Source of the DNA: Mariprofundaceae bacterium
GTDB taxonomy: Bacteria > Pseudomonadota > Zetaproteobacteria > Mariprofundales > Mariprofundaceae
Assembly (NCBI GenBank): GCA_030950925.1
Contig: JAUZQO010000009.1
Coordinates: 1-64,000, forward strand
DNA: 64,000 nt
Reading direction: 5' to 3'
Position numbers and translations under genes: made by a program
Notes under the pieces: model-generated
The model's input: only the letters and a program-made list of their open reading frames with translations
Told to the model about the DNA's origin: nothing
The model's database searches: none
Part shown: in pieces, positions 56,735 to 64,000 of the stretch
Layout of the letters: each line of letters starts with the position of its first letter
Position numbering within the stretch: position 1 is the first letter of the stretch

Positions 56735-59241
56735 GTCAAATATCCAACATGGATGATATGAAACGTCGTATACAATCGCTTGAACAAGAGAATATGCGAC
56801 TGTCCGAACGCGCAGAAGATTCACAGATTTTGGCTTTTATTTCACAAGTGATTTCACAAGCTGCAAGCAAAGATGAAATGCTAAACAAAACGCTGGAACA
56901 CATTTCCATGCTTAAAAACATTCCCATTGTGGCGTGTTGCCAACTACAATCGGGGGTTGCAAGCATTGTTCAATCGTATGTTTCATTTGAACATCGTGAT
57001 TTAAATCAACAAAGTTTTTCATGTTCTGAACCCATCAGTGAGATGACATTTTGGGATGCACCCGAAGCTAGGTTATCACCCTTGATATTGGGGTGTATTC
57101 CCACGAAAGCCTTGTTGATTCCTTTTTCTAGTCGGTACCTTGGTTTGGGTTTCTATCTTTTTATCACGCGCGATGCAGAATCGAATGATTTTGAATACTT
57201 GGCACTAACACTGGAGCGAATGACGGACTTATTGACCTTATCTTTGGAAAATAGAAGCCTGTTGAAGTCGTATCGAATGTTGAATGATAAGCTGGAACAT
57301 AAAGTTCAAAAACGCACGCAATCGTTGCGAGATACGCAAGAAAAATATCAATCATTGGTGGATGGCGCCGATGTTTCCATCATGCTGTACAATATGACGT
57401 GTTTTGTTGAGGCAAACCCAGCAGCATTGTCAATGTTTCAATGTTCACGGGAACAATTTTTTAAATTGACTCCCGCTGAATTATCACCTAAATATCAGAA
57501 AAATGACGTGTTATCTAAAAATTTGACAGCCACATATATTCAACAGGCGATTGAAGGAGGGCATGCACATTTTGACTGGTTGCACCAGCGTTATCAAGGC
57601 GATGTTTTTCCATGTGAGGTTCATTTAAGTCGCGTAATACTGCAAGGAAAAACCTTGGTGCAAGCGGTGATTGTTGATTTATCTGAACGTCTAAAAGTTC
57701 AATATCAATTGGAGAAGAGCGAACATCGTTATCGCAGTATTATCGAAAATATTCAAGATTTTCTCTACCGAACGGATGTGGATGGTACGGTAACATTTGT
57801 AGCACCTTCCGTGGAACGATTGCTTGGATTTGGTGCCGCTGATTTGGTGGGTAGAAATATTCAAAATTTTTATATTCAACCTCGACAGCGTGAGGAGTTA
57901 TTAAGACAACTCCATGCATCCTCAGATGGTCGGGTTGAAGGTATTCAAGTTGAACTTCGACATAAACAAGGGCACTCTGTTTGGCTCTCCAATCATGTAC
58001 ATATGATTTATGATGAAGCGGGTGCGTTTGTTGGGGTTGAAGGCATTGCCCGTGATTTAACAGACTTAAAAAAGATGGAAACGCAATTTTATCAAGCTCA
58101 AAAAATGGAGTCTTTGGGTACATTGGTGGGTGGTATTGCCCATGATTTCAATAATATGTTGGCAGGGATGACTGGTACCCTCTATTTGATGAAGGCAAAA
58201 CTTGGTGGGCAAAACGAATTATTGAAACGTGTGGATGATATGGAAACTCAAGCCTTCCGTGCTTCGGATATGATTAAACAATTGCTTTCTTTTGCGCGCA
58301 AAGGAGAGGTGAACTTACAAAAAATATCGTTGAGTTCGCTGTTTAAAGAAGTGACTAAGATTTTGCACCAAACCACACCCGAAAATATTGAATTACATCT
58401 TGATGGTGTCGATGAGGGCTTGGAAATTCATGGCGACCCCAGCTTATTGCAACAAATATGGATGAATCTTGTCAACAATGCTCGCGATGCTTTGTCTGAT
58501 ACAACATTTCCTGAAATTCATATTTCCTTAAAAAAATGTGCGGTGGATGCTGAAATAATGAAGCAGCACCCATATTTAGAGTATGAAGCTGAATTGGCAA
58601 AAATGACGGTATCTGATAATGGCACAGGCATTTCCAAAGAGCATCAACAGAAAATTTTCGAACCTTTTTTTACCACCAAAGATAAAGATAAGGGGACAGG
58701 CTTGGGCTTGGCGATGATTTATGGCGCGGTGCATAGCCATGATGGTTGGATTGATGTGGAAAGTGTGTTGGGGCAAGGGACTTCTTTTCATGTTTATATT
58801 CCATTACAAATCGAAGATATGACAGCCGTTGAGTTAGATGATAAACATCTGATTGCGCATGGACATCAAGAAATGATTCTTGTGGTGGACGATGATAAAA
58901 TGATTCGTGATGTCAGCTGTGAGCTTTTAAAAAGTCTTGATTACCGTGTAATTCAGGGTGAAGATGGAGAGAAGGCGTTGGCTTTGTTTGAAGCCTACAA
59001 AGATGATATTTCATTGATATTGACGGATGTAGTCATGCCCAATATGGGGGGTTGGGAGTTTGCTCAACTGGTTTGGTTACAGAAACCCGACTTACCCATA
59101 ATTTTTATTTCGGGATATGCCGAGAAAGCACCCATGACGCTATCGGAAGCCTTGGATTATGTCATTATCTTAAAGAAGCCATGTGCTATTGAGGATTTGA
59201 GTCAAAGTATTCAGAAGTTATTAGGATCCTGCCAGACTTAG
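56731..59241 (+). CDS. Hybrid sensor histidine kinase with GAF and PAS domains
   Basis: An 836-residue signalling protein: N-terminal coiled coil, a GAF-like domain (residues 30-185), a coiled coil, two PAS domains (about 210-330 and 340-460), a HisKA domain with phospho-acceptor His471 in GGIAHDFNNML, a HATPase domain (NNARDALSD, DNGTGI, GTGLGLAMIYG) and a C-terminal receiver with Asp766 in ILTDVVMPNMGG. It has no membrane segment, so it senses inside the cell. It is coupled to the hydrolase. No response-regulator gene follows, so the partner is elsewhere. Confidence 0.9.
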   Translation: MSQISNMDDMKRRIQSLEQENMRLSERAEDSQILAFISQVISQAASKDEMLNKTLEHISMLKNIPIVACCQLQSGVASIVQSYVSFEHRDLNQQSFSCSEPISEMTFWDAPEARLSPLILGCIPTKALLIPFSSRYLGLGFYLFITRDAESNDFEYLALTLERMTDLLTLSLENRSLLKSYRMLNDKLEHKVQKRTQSLRDTQEKYQSLVDGADVSIMLYNMTCFVEANPAALSMFQCSREQFFKLTPAELSPKYQKNDVLSKNLTATYIQQAIEGGHAHFDWLHQRYQGDVFPCEVHLSRVILQGKTLVQAVIVDLSERLKVQYQLEKSEHRYRSIIENIQDFLYRTDVDGTVTFVAPSVERLLGFGAADLVGRNIQNFYIQPRQREELLRQLHASSDGRVEGIQVELRHKQGHSVWLSNHVHMIYDEAGAFVGVEGIARDLTDLKKMETQFYQAQKMESLGTLVGGIAHDFNNMLAGMTGTLYLMKAKLGGQNELLKRVDDMETQAFRASDMIKQLLSFARKGEVNLQKISLSSLFKEVTKILHQTTPENIELHLDGVDEGLEIHGDPSLLQQIWMNLVNNARDALSDTTFPEIHISLKKCAVDAEIMKQHPYLEYEAELAKMTVSDNGTGISKEHQQKIFEPFFTTKDKDKGTGLGLAMIYGAVHSHDGWIDVESVLGQGTSFHVYIPLQIEDMTAVELDDKHLIAHGHQEMILVVDDDKMIRDVSCELLKSLDYRVIQGEDGEKALALFEAYKDDISLILTDVVMPNMGGWEFAQLVWLQKPDLPIIFISGYAEKAPMTLSEALDYVIILKKPCAIEDLSQSIQKLLGSCQT

Positions 59242-59309
59242 GTAACTGATGTTATGTACTTTAAGTATGGAAACACCCTTTCGTTTATCATCCGAGAATG
59301 CCACAATCC

Positions 59310-59377
59310 CGTCACCCCCGAGTGCTTGTGTCGGGGGTCTATCGATAGATACCCGATAAAATATTTCGGGGATGACG
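59310..59377. repeat. Dispersed palindromic repeat, full 68-base copy
   Basis: CGTCACCCCCGAGTGCTTGT to GGGGATGACG, matching the 29604 copy at most positions. The flanks GTAACTGATGTTATG (59242-59256) and TTGATACTTAAGCTACTATAG (59395-59415) are shared with other copies. It lies between the hybrid kinase and the DUF1456 gene. Confidence 0.8.
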
Positions 59378-59459
59378 GGATAAGAGAGGTACATTGATAC
59401 TTAAGCTACTATAGGGTGTGGCTAAATTCAATAGATTGACATTAAAAGGGCTTATCACC

Positions 59460-59846
59460 ATGAAAAATAACACAATCCTTAAAAAAATTAGTATTGCACA
59501 GAATCTTAGACATTTTGAAATGAAAGAAATTTTTGAATTGGGTGGTTTGAAGTTAAGCAGTAGCCAAATCAAGGCATACATGGCGGGTTCGAGTAATAAA
59601 AATTACGAGAAAATTACAAGTGAAGATTTTGAATCGTTTTTGAATGGTATGATTGTGTTTTCACGTGGTGAAAAAGATGAACCAACAATGATCCCACGTG
59701 CCATTGAACATTATATTTTGGGTTTGATGCAGGCTGGGCACAGTGATGCTTTGGATGAACTGCGCTGCTTGGTTGAAGATGCCAAGGATGGTATTGTGCA
59801 AGGTTGTGATCCTGTATCGGTGTCGGATGATGAAAGTGTGAATTGA
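59460..59846 (+). CDS. DUF1456 (YehS-like) protein, single repeat
   Basis: A 128-residue protein. The first half matches one copy of the DUF1456 repeat: NNTILKKISIAQNL, MKEIFELGGLKLSSSQIKAY and FESFLNGMIVFSRG. Usual members such as YehS carry two copies in about 150 residues. Here the second half (PRAIEHYILGLMQAGHSDAL onward) is different and acidic at its end. Function unknown. Confidence 0.65.
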   Translation: MKNNTILKKISIAQNLRHFEMKEIFELGGLKLSSSQIKAYMAGSSNKNYEKITSEDFESFLNGMIVFSRGEKDEPTMIPRAIEHYILGLMQAGHSDALDELRCLVEDAKDGIVQGCDPVSVSDDESVN

Positions 59847-59927
59847 TTTCTTCCTGACCTGAAGACTAGGGTTTTACGGCAAGTTGAATAAACCTGAAAT
59901 CGGTATCATTCCTGCTTATAGAAGATT

Positions 59928-60698
59928 ATGGAATATATTCAATGTCAGCATTGTCATAAAAAATATCGCGTTAATGAACAAGTCCGCGCTGCGGCAGGGC
60001 GCATGGTCAAATGTAAGGACTGTGGTGAAGCCATTGAGATTGTTATTTTTCAATCCCTTCAAGATGATGTGCCTATGCCCGAAGCCTCCCAAGAAAAAAA
60101 ACACGATGGCGAGCAAGTTGAGCCTTCTCAAGTTCCAGAATCCTCGACTGAAAAAAAAGAGCGTGGGGGGCATAGCTCCCATGAAATTGTAGAAAAAGAT
60201 AAAAATAAGAAAAAAATAACACTTTCAGTGATGTTGGGAGTATTGATTGTTTCAGCTTCAATTTATGGTTTTTTTCAAGGTCGAAGTCAGCAAGCCGATG
60301 ACCTACATCAGCTTGTATCGACCAAGCATGCCACACAGATTGAAACTAAAACAGAAACTGAACCCCTTGCGCTGTCAACACAAGGTGATGAAGATCAAGA
60401 CATAACGGATATTCCTGAGAATCATGGGGTGAGTTATTCGCAAGCTTGCAAGGAAGCTGCCGCGCAGCAGTGGCTTACCGATTTCAGCATGAGTCATGGG
60501 AAAAAACAGTCGCGTGATTATTTGGCTTTGTTGGATCAAGGCATTCAAACCAGTGCCTTGATACGTCAATATTGCGGTGGATTTAAGGTGGTGACCGAAG
60601 TGTTACAAACGGCACAAAATGGTGTGCCGCCTGAATGGTTGCTTCATACAGTCAATGAGATGACGCAGGGTGACTCCATCAATACACCACGTTTTTGA
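59928..60698 (+). CDS. Zinc-ribbon protein with one membrane helix
   Basis: A 256-residue protein. The N-terminus has a four-cysteine MJ0042-type ribbon, CQHCHKKYRV...VKCKDCGEAIEI (residues 6-38). A Lys/Glu-rich linker and a membrane helix (LSVMLGVLIVSASIYGFF) follow, then a region ending in a helical Cys-containing segment (SQACKEAAAQQW, RQYCGGFKVV). The role is unknown; similar proteins are often placed near envelope or motility genes. Confidence 0.65.
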   Translation: MEYIQCQHCHKKYRVNEQVRAAAGRMVKCKDCGEAIEIVIFQSLQDDVPMPEASQEKKHDGEQVEPSQVPESSTEKKERGGHSSHEIVEKDKNKKKITLSVMLGVLIVSASIYGFFQGRSQQADDLHQLVSTKHATQIETKTETEPLALSTQGDEDQDITDIPENHGVSYSQACKEAAAQQWLTDFSMSHGKKQSRDYLALLDQGIQTSALIRQYCGGFKVVTEVLQTAQNGVPPEWLLHTVNEMTQGDSINTPRF

Positions 60699-60711
60699 TA
60701 CGTTAATGCGT

Positions 60712-61506
60712 CTATTTTTTCGTATTTTTACGGGAAACGGCTTGTTGCAAACGGCTTACTTCGCCTGCTTTGAGTGAACGCCATTGTCCAGGACGAATTT
60801 CTTGATCCAGATGCATATTGGAAAATTGTGTGCGAATCAAGCGACGAACCTCATGCTTTAAGGCTTTGAGTGTGCGCCGAACCTCACGGTAACGACCACG
60901 ATAAATGGTCACCGTAATCCAGCTATGCCCTTTGCTTTCACTGTTAACCACAAGCTCCCAAGCATCACTGATATCACCATCCCCCATATCAATGCCACCT
61001 GAACGAAGCTTTTCCAAGCTCTCAAGGCTGAGTTGACTGGTAATACGAACCCGATATTGGCGGGGTATTTTATAACTGGGGTGGGTGAGTTTTTGTGCCA
61101 AGCCCCCATCATCGGTGAGCAATAACAAGCCTTCACTATCCATATCCAAGCGACCAATGGACTGAACATTGGCAGGGATACGCAATTGATCATAAATAAG
61201 TGGGCGTTTTTTATCATCACGTCTTGTACATAGAAAGCCTTTGGGTTTGTAATAAAGTAAATAAGTCTTTTCTTCGTGCTTGGAGATGACTTTACCATCC
61301 ACCTTTACCACATCTTCTAGGTTTACCTTGATGCCTTGCTGTTCAATCACCTTGCCATTGATCGCAACACGGCCAGCAGTAATCCAGCGGTCAGCTTCTC
61401 GGCGTGAGCATAAGCCACAGGTGGCGATGAAACGGTTGATACGCTCACCTGTGAGTGTTTCTATTTGAGGTTCTTTTTGTTTTTTTCCATCAGTTTTTTT
61501 TGTCAT
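60712..61506 (-). CDS. rluB: Large-subunit rRNA pseudouridine synthase (RluB type)
   Basis: A 264-residue RsuA-family enzyme: N-terminal S4 domain (RINRFIATCGLCSRREADRWI), a KPKGFLCTRRD loop, and catalytic Asp in GRLDMDSEGLLLLT. The C-terminal REVRRTLKALKHEVRRLIR block is typical. RluB modifies U2605 of 23S rRNA in E. coli. It is coupled to scpB by ATGA; the scpA-scpB-rluB order is common. Confidence 0.9.
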   Translation of the reverse strand: MTKKTDGKKQKEPQIETLTGERINRFIATCGLCSRREADRWITAGRVAINGKVIEQQGIKVNLEDVVKVDGKVISKHEEKTYLLYYKPKGFLCTRRDDKKRPLIYDQLRIPANVQSIGRLDMDSEGLLLLTDDGGLAQKLTHPSYKIPRQYRVRITSQLSLESLEKLRSGGIDMGDGDISDAWELVVNSESKGHSWITVTIYRGRYREVRRTLKALKHEVRRLIRTQFSNMHLDQEIRPGQWRSLKAGEVSRLQQAVSRKNTKK

Positions 61507-62039
61507 ATTTTTTCCATCTCTTTTAGGGGTATATCGTGCATATCCACGAGTTGTGAAGCATCGGGTAGATCATGCAGTGCATTGAGTCCAAAATCACTAA
61601 GGAATTGTTTGCTTGTGCCATAAATATGGGGGCGACCAGGGACATCCTTACGACCGATGATTTTCACCCAGCCACGTTCAAGCAAGCCACTCATCAGAGA
61701 GCTTGAGACACGAATGCCACGCAAGGCCTCGATTTCTGCACGTGTCGTGGGTTGTTGATAGGCAATAATGGCCAATGTTTCCAACATGGAACGGGATATT
61801 TTAGGCGCGCGTGTTTGCCAGAGTTGTAGCACAAGCGGTGCATATTTAGGCGCAGTACGAAACTGCCAACCATCCGCAATATGCATCAAGCGAATGCCGC
61901 GTTGGGCATAAAACACTTCCAATTCAGCAAAACAAAGTTGTAAACTAGAACGATCGGTTGCCAATATATCACGCATTTTTTCCAAGCTGATGGGTATTTC
62001 AGAGGCAAGAATCAAGGCTTCCAACTGCTGTGCTAACAT
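61503..62039 (-). CDS. scpB: Segregation and condensation protein B
   Basis: A 178-residue kleisin-associated protein of the SMC-ScpAB condensin. Tandem winged-helix domains show LEALILASEIPISLEKM, LSFAELEVFYAQRGIRL-like text and the family signature LAIIAYQQPTTRAEIEALRGI. It overlaps scpA by seven bases and rluB by four. Confidence 0.93.
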   Translation of the reverse strand: MLAQQLEALILASEIPISLEKMRDILATDRSSLQLCFAELEVFYAQRGIRLMHIADGWQFRTAPKYAPLVLQLWQTRAPKISRSMLETLAIIAYQQPTTRAEIEALRGIRVSSSLMSGLLERGWVKIIGRKDVPGRPHIYGTSKQFLSDFGLNALHDLPDASQLVDMHDIPLKEMEKI

Positions 62040-62848
62040 GCTTCTTCCGCTTCTTGATTCGATAAAAGTAACATAATACTGCCTGATTCAGCATTTTGGA
62101 TGACTTGAATAATACGTTGCCGCCATAATTCCAATAGAGCCAGCAGTGTCGTCACCCAAGCCTCACGGTGATGGGTTGGCGCAAGTATATCGGTCAGTGA
62201 ACGGCTGCCTGATTGTAAATGCTCCAATACATATTGCATTTGTTCACGCACACTCATGCTTTCCAACATCACACGATGACGAGCAGGTTGTTTCATGCGT
62301 TTGAGAACATGGGTAAAGGCTGCCAATAAATCATCCAAATCCGCTTCGGCTAAAGGGCGTTCCACTTGTTCAGATTCAGGAAACACACAACGCTTAAACA
62401 CATCACGCTGCATACGTGGTAACTCATTCAAACTTTCAGCAATCAAACGGTATTGTTCATAGGCTAATAATTGAGCCACCAAAGCTTCGCGTGGATCAAT
62501 GGTATTGCCTTCATCATCTATTTCAGGACGTGGCAAAAGCATCCGACTTTTGAGTTGCATCAAGGTGCTTGCCATCACCAAATATTCCCCCGATACATCA
62601 ATGTCCAACAAGGCTTGGGATTCAATGATGTTTAAATATTGTGCCGTCAGTGTTGCCAATGGAATATCAAAAATATCCATTTTTTGTTTGCGAATCAGTT
62701 GCAAAAGAATATCCAAAGGATCTTCAAATGCATCCAAGGCAACAGGCGGTAAATCAGGGATTTGGGTTTCTAGGCTTGCGTCAATCACTTTGTTATTGCT
62801 TACTGTAGAATGCGTTGTAAATGATTCTTTTTGCATGTTTATACGCAT
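62033..62848 (-). CDS. scpA: Segregation and condensation protein A
   Basis: A kleisin of up to 271 residues. The N-terminal region has FEDPLDILLQLIRKQKMDIFDIPLATLTAQYL, the kleisin signature, and AGEYLVMAST-like GEYLVMASTLMQLKSRMLLP. The winged-helix C-terminus is followed by acidic residues. ATG at 62836 may be the true start; the ATG at 62848 would overlap the upstream gene by ten bases. No smc gene is in the window. Confidence 0.92.
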   Translation of the reverse strand: MRINMQKESFTTHSTVSNNKVIDASLETQIPDLPPVALDAFEDPLDILLQLIRKQKMDIFDIPLATLTAQYLNIIESQALLDIDVSGEYLVMASTLMQLKSRMLLPRPEIDDEGNTIDPREALVAQLLAYEQYRLIAESLNELPRMQRDVFKRCVFPESEQVERPLAEADLDDLLAAFTHVLKRMKQPARHRVMLESMSVREQMQYVLEHLQSGSRSLTDILAPTHHREAWVTTLLALLELWRQRIIQVIQNAESGSIMLLLSNQEAEEAC

Positions 62849-63516
62849 TTTACCACTAACATCTGACTTGCACTATTTTGGAATTGATATGCAACATCCT
62901 GCAAAGAAACATCCATACCTTTATTTTTCAATGATGAGATAACAACATCAAGATATTTGGATATTGATCCATCAAGTGAAACCAATGGATAAACTCGAAC
63001 CTCTTGCGCCACTCGGCATAACTCCAGCATAGAGGCTATATGCAAAGCTTCATCAATATGCTCACTATAGAGAAATAAATAATGAGAACACAAAGCCAAA
63101 TCAAGTGCTTGATCTTCAAAAGGAAGGATTGGCAATGATGCTTTAATATATCTTCTGTCTTTCTTGCCAGCCTCATAATCATCCAAAAAGGCTTCCATTG
63201 AATTCATTCGAGTTTTTCCTAAAGCCTCAATGTTTGGAATATCTTTCCAAATATAATCATCAGTATTCTTCTTTACTTCAGACATAATATGAGGATAAAC
63301 ATCATCAATTCTTGAACGAATTTGTAAAGAATCAAATTGATAAACAGGGTCTACAGAAACAACACTACCCCCTCTTTCAGTTAATTCAGCATTAAAACTT
63401 GCTGGTCCATCAGCACACCCCAATATTTTCTTATTAAGGTCAGTATTTGTTAAAGAAAACATTGATTTATATTCGTTAAATGAACGCCCCCAAGGGACTA
63501 TATTTTTTAGTTCCAT
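62839..63516 (-). CDS. Methyltransferase-like protein, unassigned
   Basis: A 225-residue AT-rich gene. An early KKILGCADGPASFNAEL and VVSVDP suggest a Rossmann-like SAM-binding methyltransferase core, with a second acidic strand later (LDLALCSHYLFLY). No specific family was recognised. It sits between trpS and scpA, differs in base composition, and is slightly coupled to scpA. It may be a late insertion into an otherwise ordinary operon. Confidence 0.6.
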   Translation of the reverse strand: MELKNIVPWGRSFNEYKSMFSLTNTDLNKKILGCADGPASFNAELTERGGSVVSVDPVYQFDSLQIRSRIDDVYPHIMSEVKKNTDDYIWKDIPNIEALGKTRMNSMEAFLDDYEAGKKDRRYIKASLPILPFEDQALDLALCSHYLFLYSEHIDEALHIASMLELCRVAQEVRVYPLVSLDGSISKYLDVVISSLKNKGMDVSLQDVAYQFQNSASQMLVVKCV

Positions 63517-63557
63517 AAAATGGTTTTATATGAGGGCTGCCATAATATTTTCATATA

Positions 63558-64000
63558 TCACACTCGATAACCCATTTTCAAGCTTTTGCGCACTTTTTCC
63601 ATGGTTCGTGATGCTTCGCGGCGTGCTTTTTCATTGCCAGCTTTGACTATATCCCGCACATCATCAGGGCGAGAAGCAATATCAGCCCGACGCTCGCGTA
63701 TGGGTTGCAATTCTTCTTCCAAATGTTTGAGTAAACACCCTTTACAATCCACGCAACCAATACCAGCCGTGGTGCAGCCTTCTTGCACCCATGCCCTTTC
63801 TTCTTCTGTGGAATAGACAGTGTGAAAATCCCAAACAGGGCATTTTTCAGGTGTGCCTGCATCTGTTCTTAACTTGCGTGCAGGGTCGGTGAGCATTTGT
63901 TTGACTTTTTTCTCGGTTGTTTTCCAACTCTCACTCAATTCAATGGTGTTGCCATAAGATTTACTCATTTTACGACCATCCAAACCTGGGAGTTTAGATG
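63558..64000 (-). CDS. trpS: Tryptophan-tRNA ligase, C-terminal part (runs off window)
   Basis: The minus strand encodes the C-terminal part of a class I tRNA synthetase: PGLDGRKMSKSYGNTIEL with the KMSKS loop, then KVKQMLTDPARKLRTDAG, a Cys cluster (CTTAGIGCVDCKGCL), and a helical tail. This is the TrpRS pattern. The N-terminal HIGH domain is outside the window. Confidence 0.9.
   Translation of the reverse strand, partial: SKLPGLDGRKMSKSYGNTIELSESWKTTEKKVKQMLTDPARKLRTDAGTPEKCPVWDFHTVYSTEEERAWVQEGCTTAGIGCVDCKGCLLKHLEEELQPIRERRADIASRPDDVRDIVKAGNEKARREASRTMEKVRKSLKMGYRV

Overview
The window is a stretch of Gram-negative bacterial chromosome with moderately low GC (about 40-45% by eye), dense with housekeeping genes. 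It carries LolA, BamB, a FadL-type porin, lepA-lepB-DUF4845-rnc, yfgM-bamB-der-ratA-ratB, hisZ-purA and hflKC-DUF2065, which together point to a proteobacterium. It also carries a diadenylate cyclase operon (cdaA-cdaR-glmM), which is uncommon in Alpha-, Beta- and Gammaproteobacteria. The mixture would suit a zetaproteobacterium such as Mariprofundus or Ghiorsea, but that is an inference from gene content and no lineage marker was compared.

Layout. 1-340: the 5' end of an IS30-type transposase and tRNA-Leu. 408-2549: rnr, on the plus strand. 2687-2884: an IS110-type transposase relic. 2885-13078 (minus): holC, a PAP2 phosphatase, a HAD phosphatase, an AT-rich gene that fuses a C5 cytosine methyltransferase to an HpaII-type endonuclease, ligA, a TlpA-like thioredoxin, a glutaredoxin-like protein, a Do-type protease, ratB, ratA and der. 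13317-22477 (minus): bamB, a YfgM-like protein, a TPR/cNMP-binding protein, a tyrosine-recombinase remnant, priA, rnc, DUF4845, lepB and lepA. 22744-24126 (plus): dbpA. 24134-32668 (minus): a YcgN-like protein, nadB, a GGDEF-EAL protein, crcB, rarA, a FadL-type porin, lolA, DUF2164 and serB. 32841-46476 (minus): a hydrolase, a Spx/ArsC-like protein, purA, hisZ, a class V aminotransferase, glmM, cdaR, cdaA, folP, ftsH, tilS and a large unrecognised protein. 46625-52233 (plus): a zinc-type ABC transporter (A, C, B), an RDD protein, hflK, hflC and DUF2065. 52230-64000: a second cNMP-binding protein, mutM, tRNA-Lys, an FAD oxidoreductase, a hydrolase coupled to a hybrid histidine kinase, DUF1456, a zinc-ribbon protein, then (minus) rluB, scpB, scpA, a methyltransferase-like gene and the C-terminus of trpS.

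How the genes work together. Many neighbours overlap by 1-4 bases (TGATG or ATGA), so long translationally coupled operons are likely. Envelope biogenesis is spread over the window: BamB and YfgM with the outer membrane, LolA for lipoproteins, LepB for signal peptides, a Do protease and FtsH/HflKC for quality control. Genome maintenance is represented by LigA, PriA, MutM, RarA, HolC and ScpAB. Second-messenger parts include a c-di-AMP synthase, one c-di-GMP GGDEF-EAL protein and two tandem cNMP-domain proteins.

The most unusual items are the single-polypeptide HpaII-type methyltransferase-endonuclease, the 726-residue unrecognised protein at 44296-46476 whose C-terminus faintly resembles a nucleotide cyclase fold, the cdaA-cdaR-glmM module, and a family of about 68-base palindromic repeats with conserved flanks in at least nine intergenic places. 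Mobile-element debris (IS30, IS110, Xer) is present. No CRISPR array, prophage or complete insertion sequence was seen.
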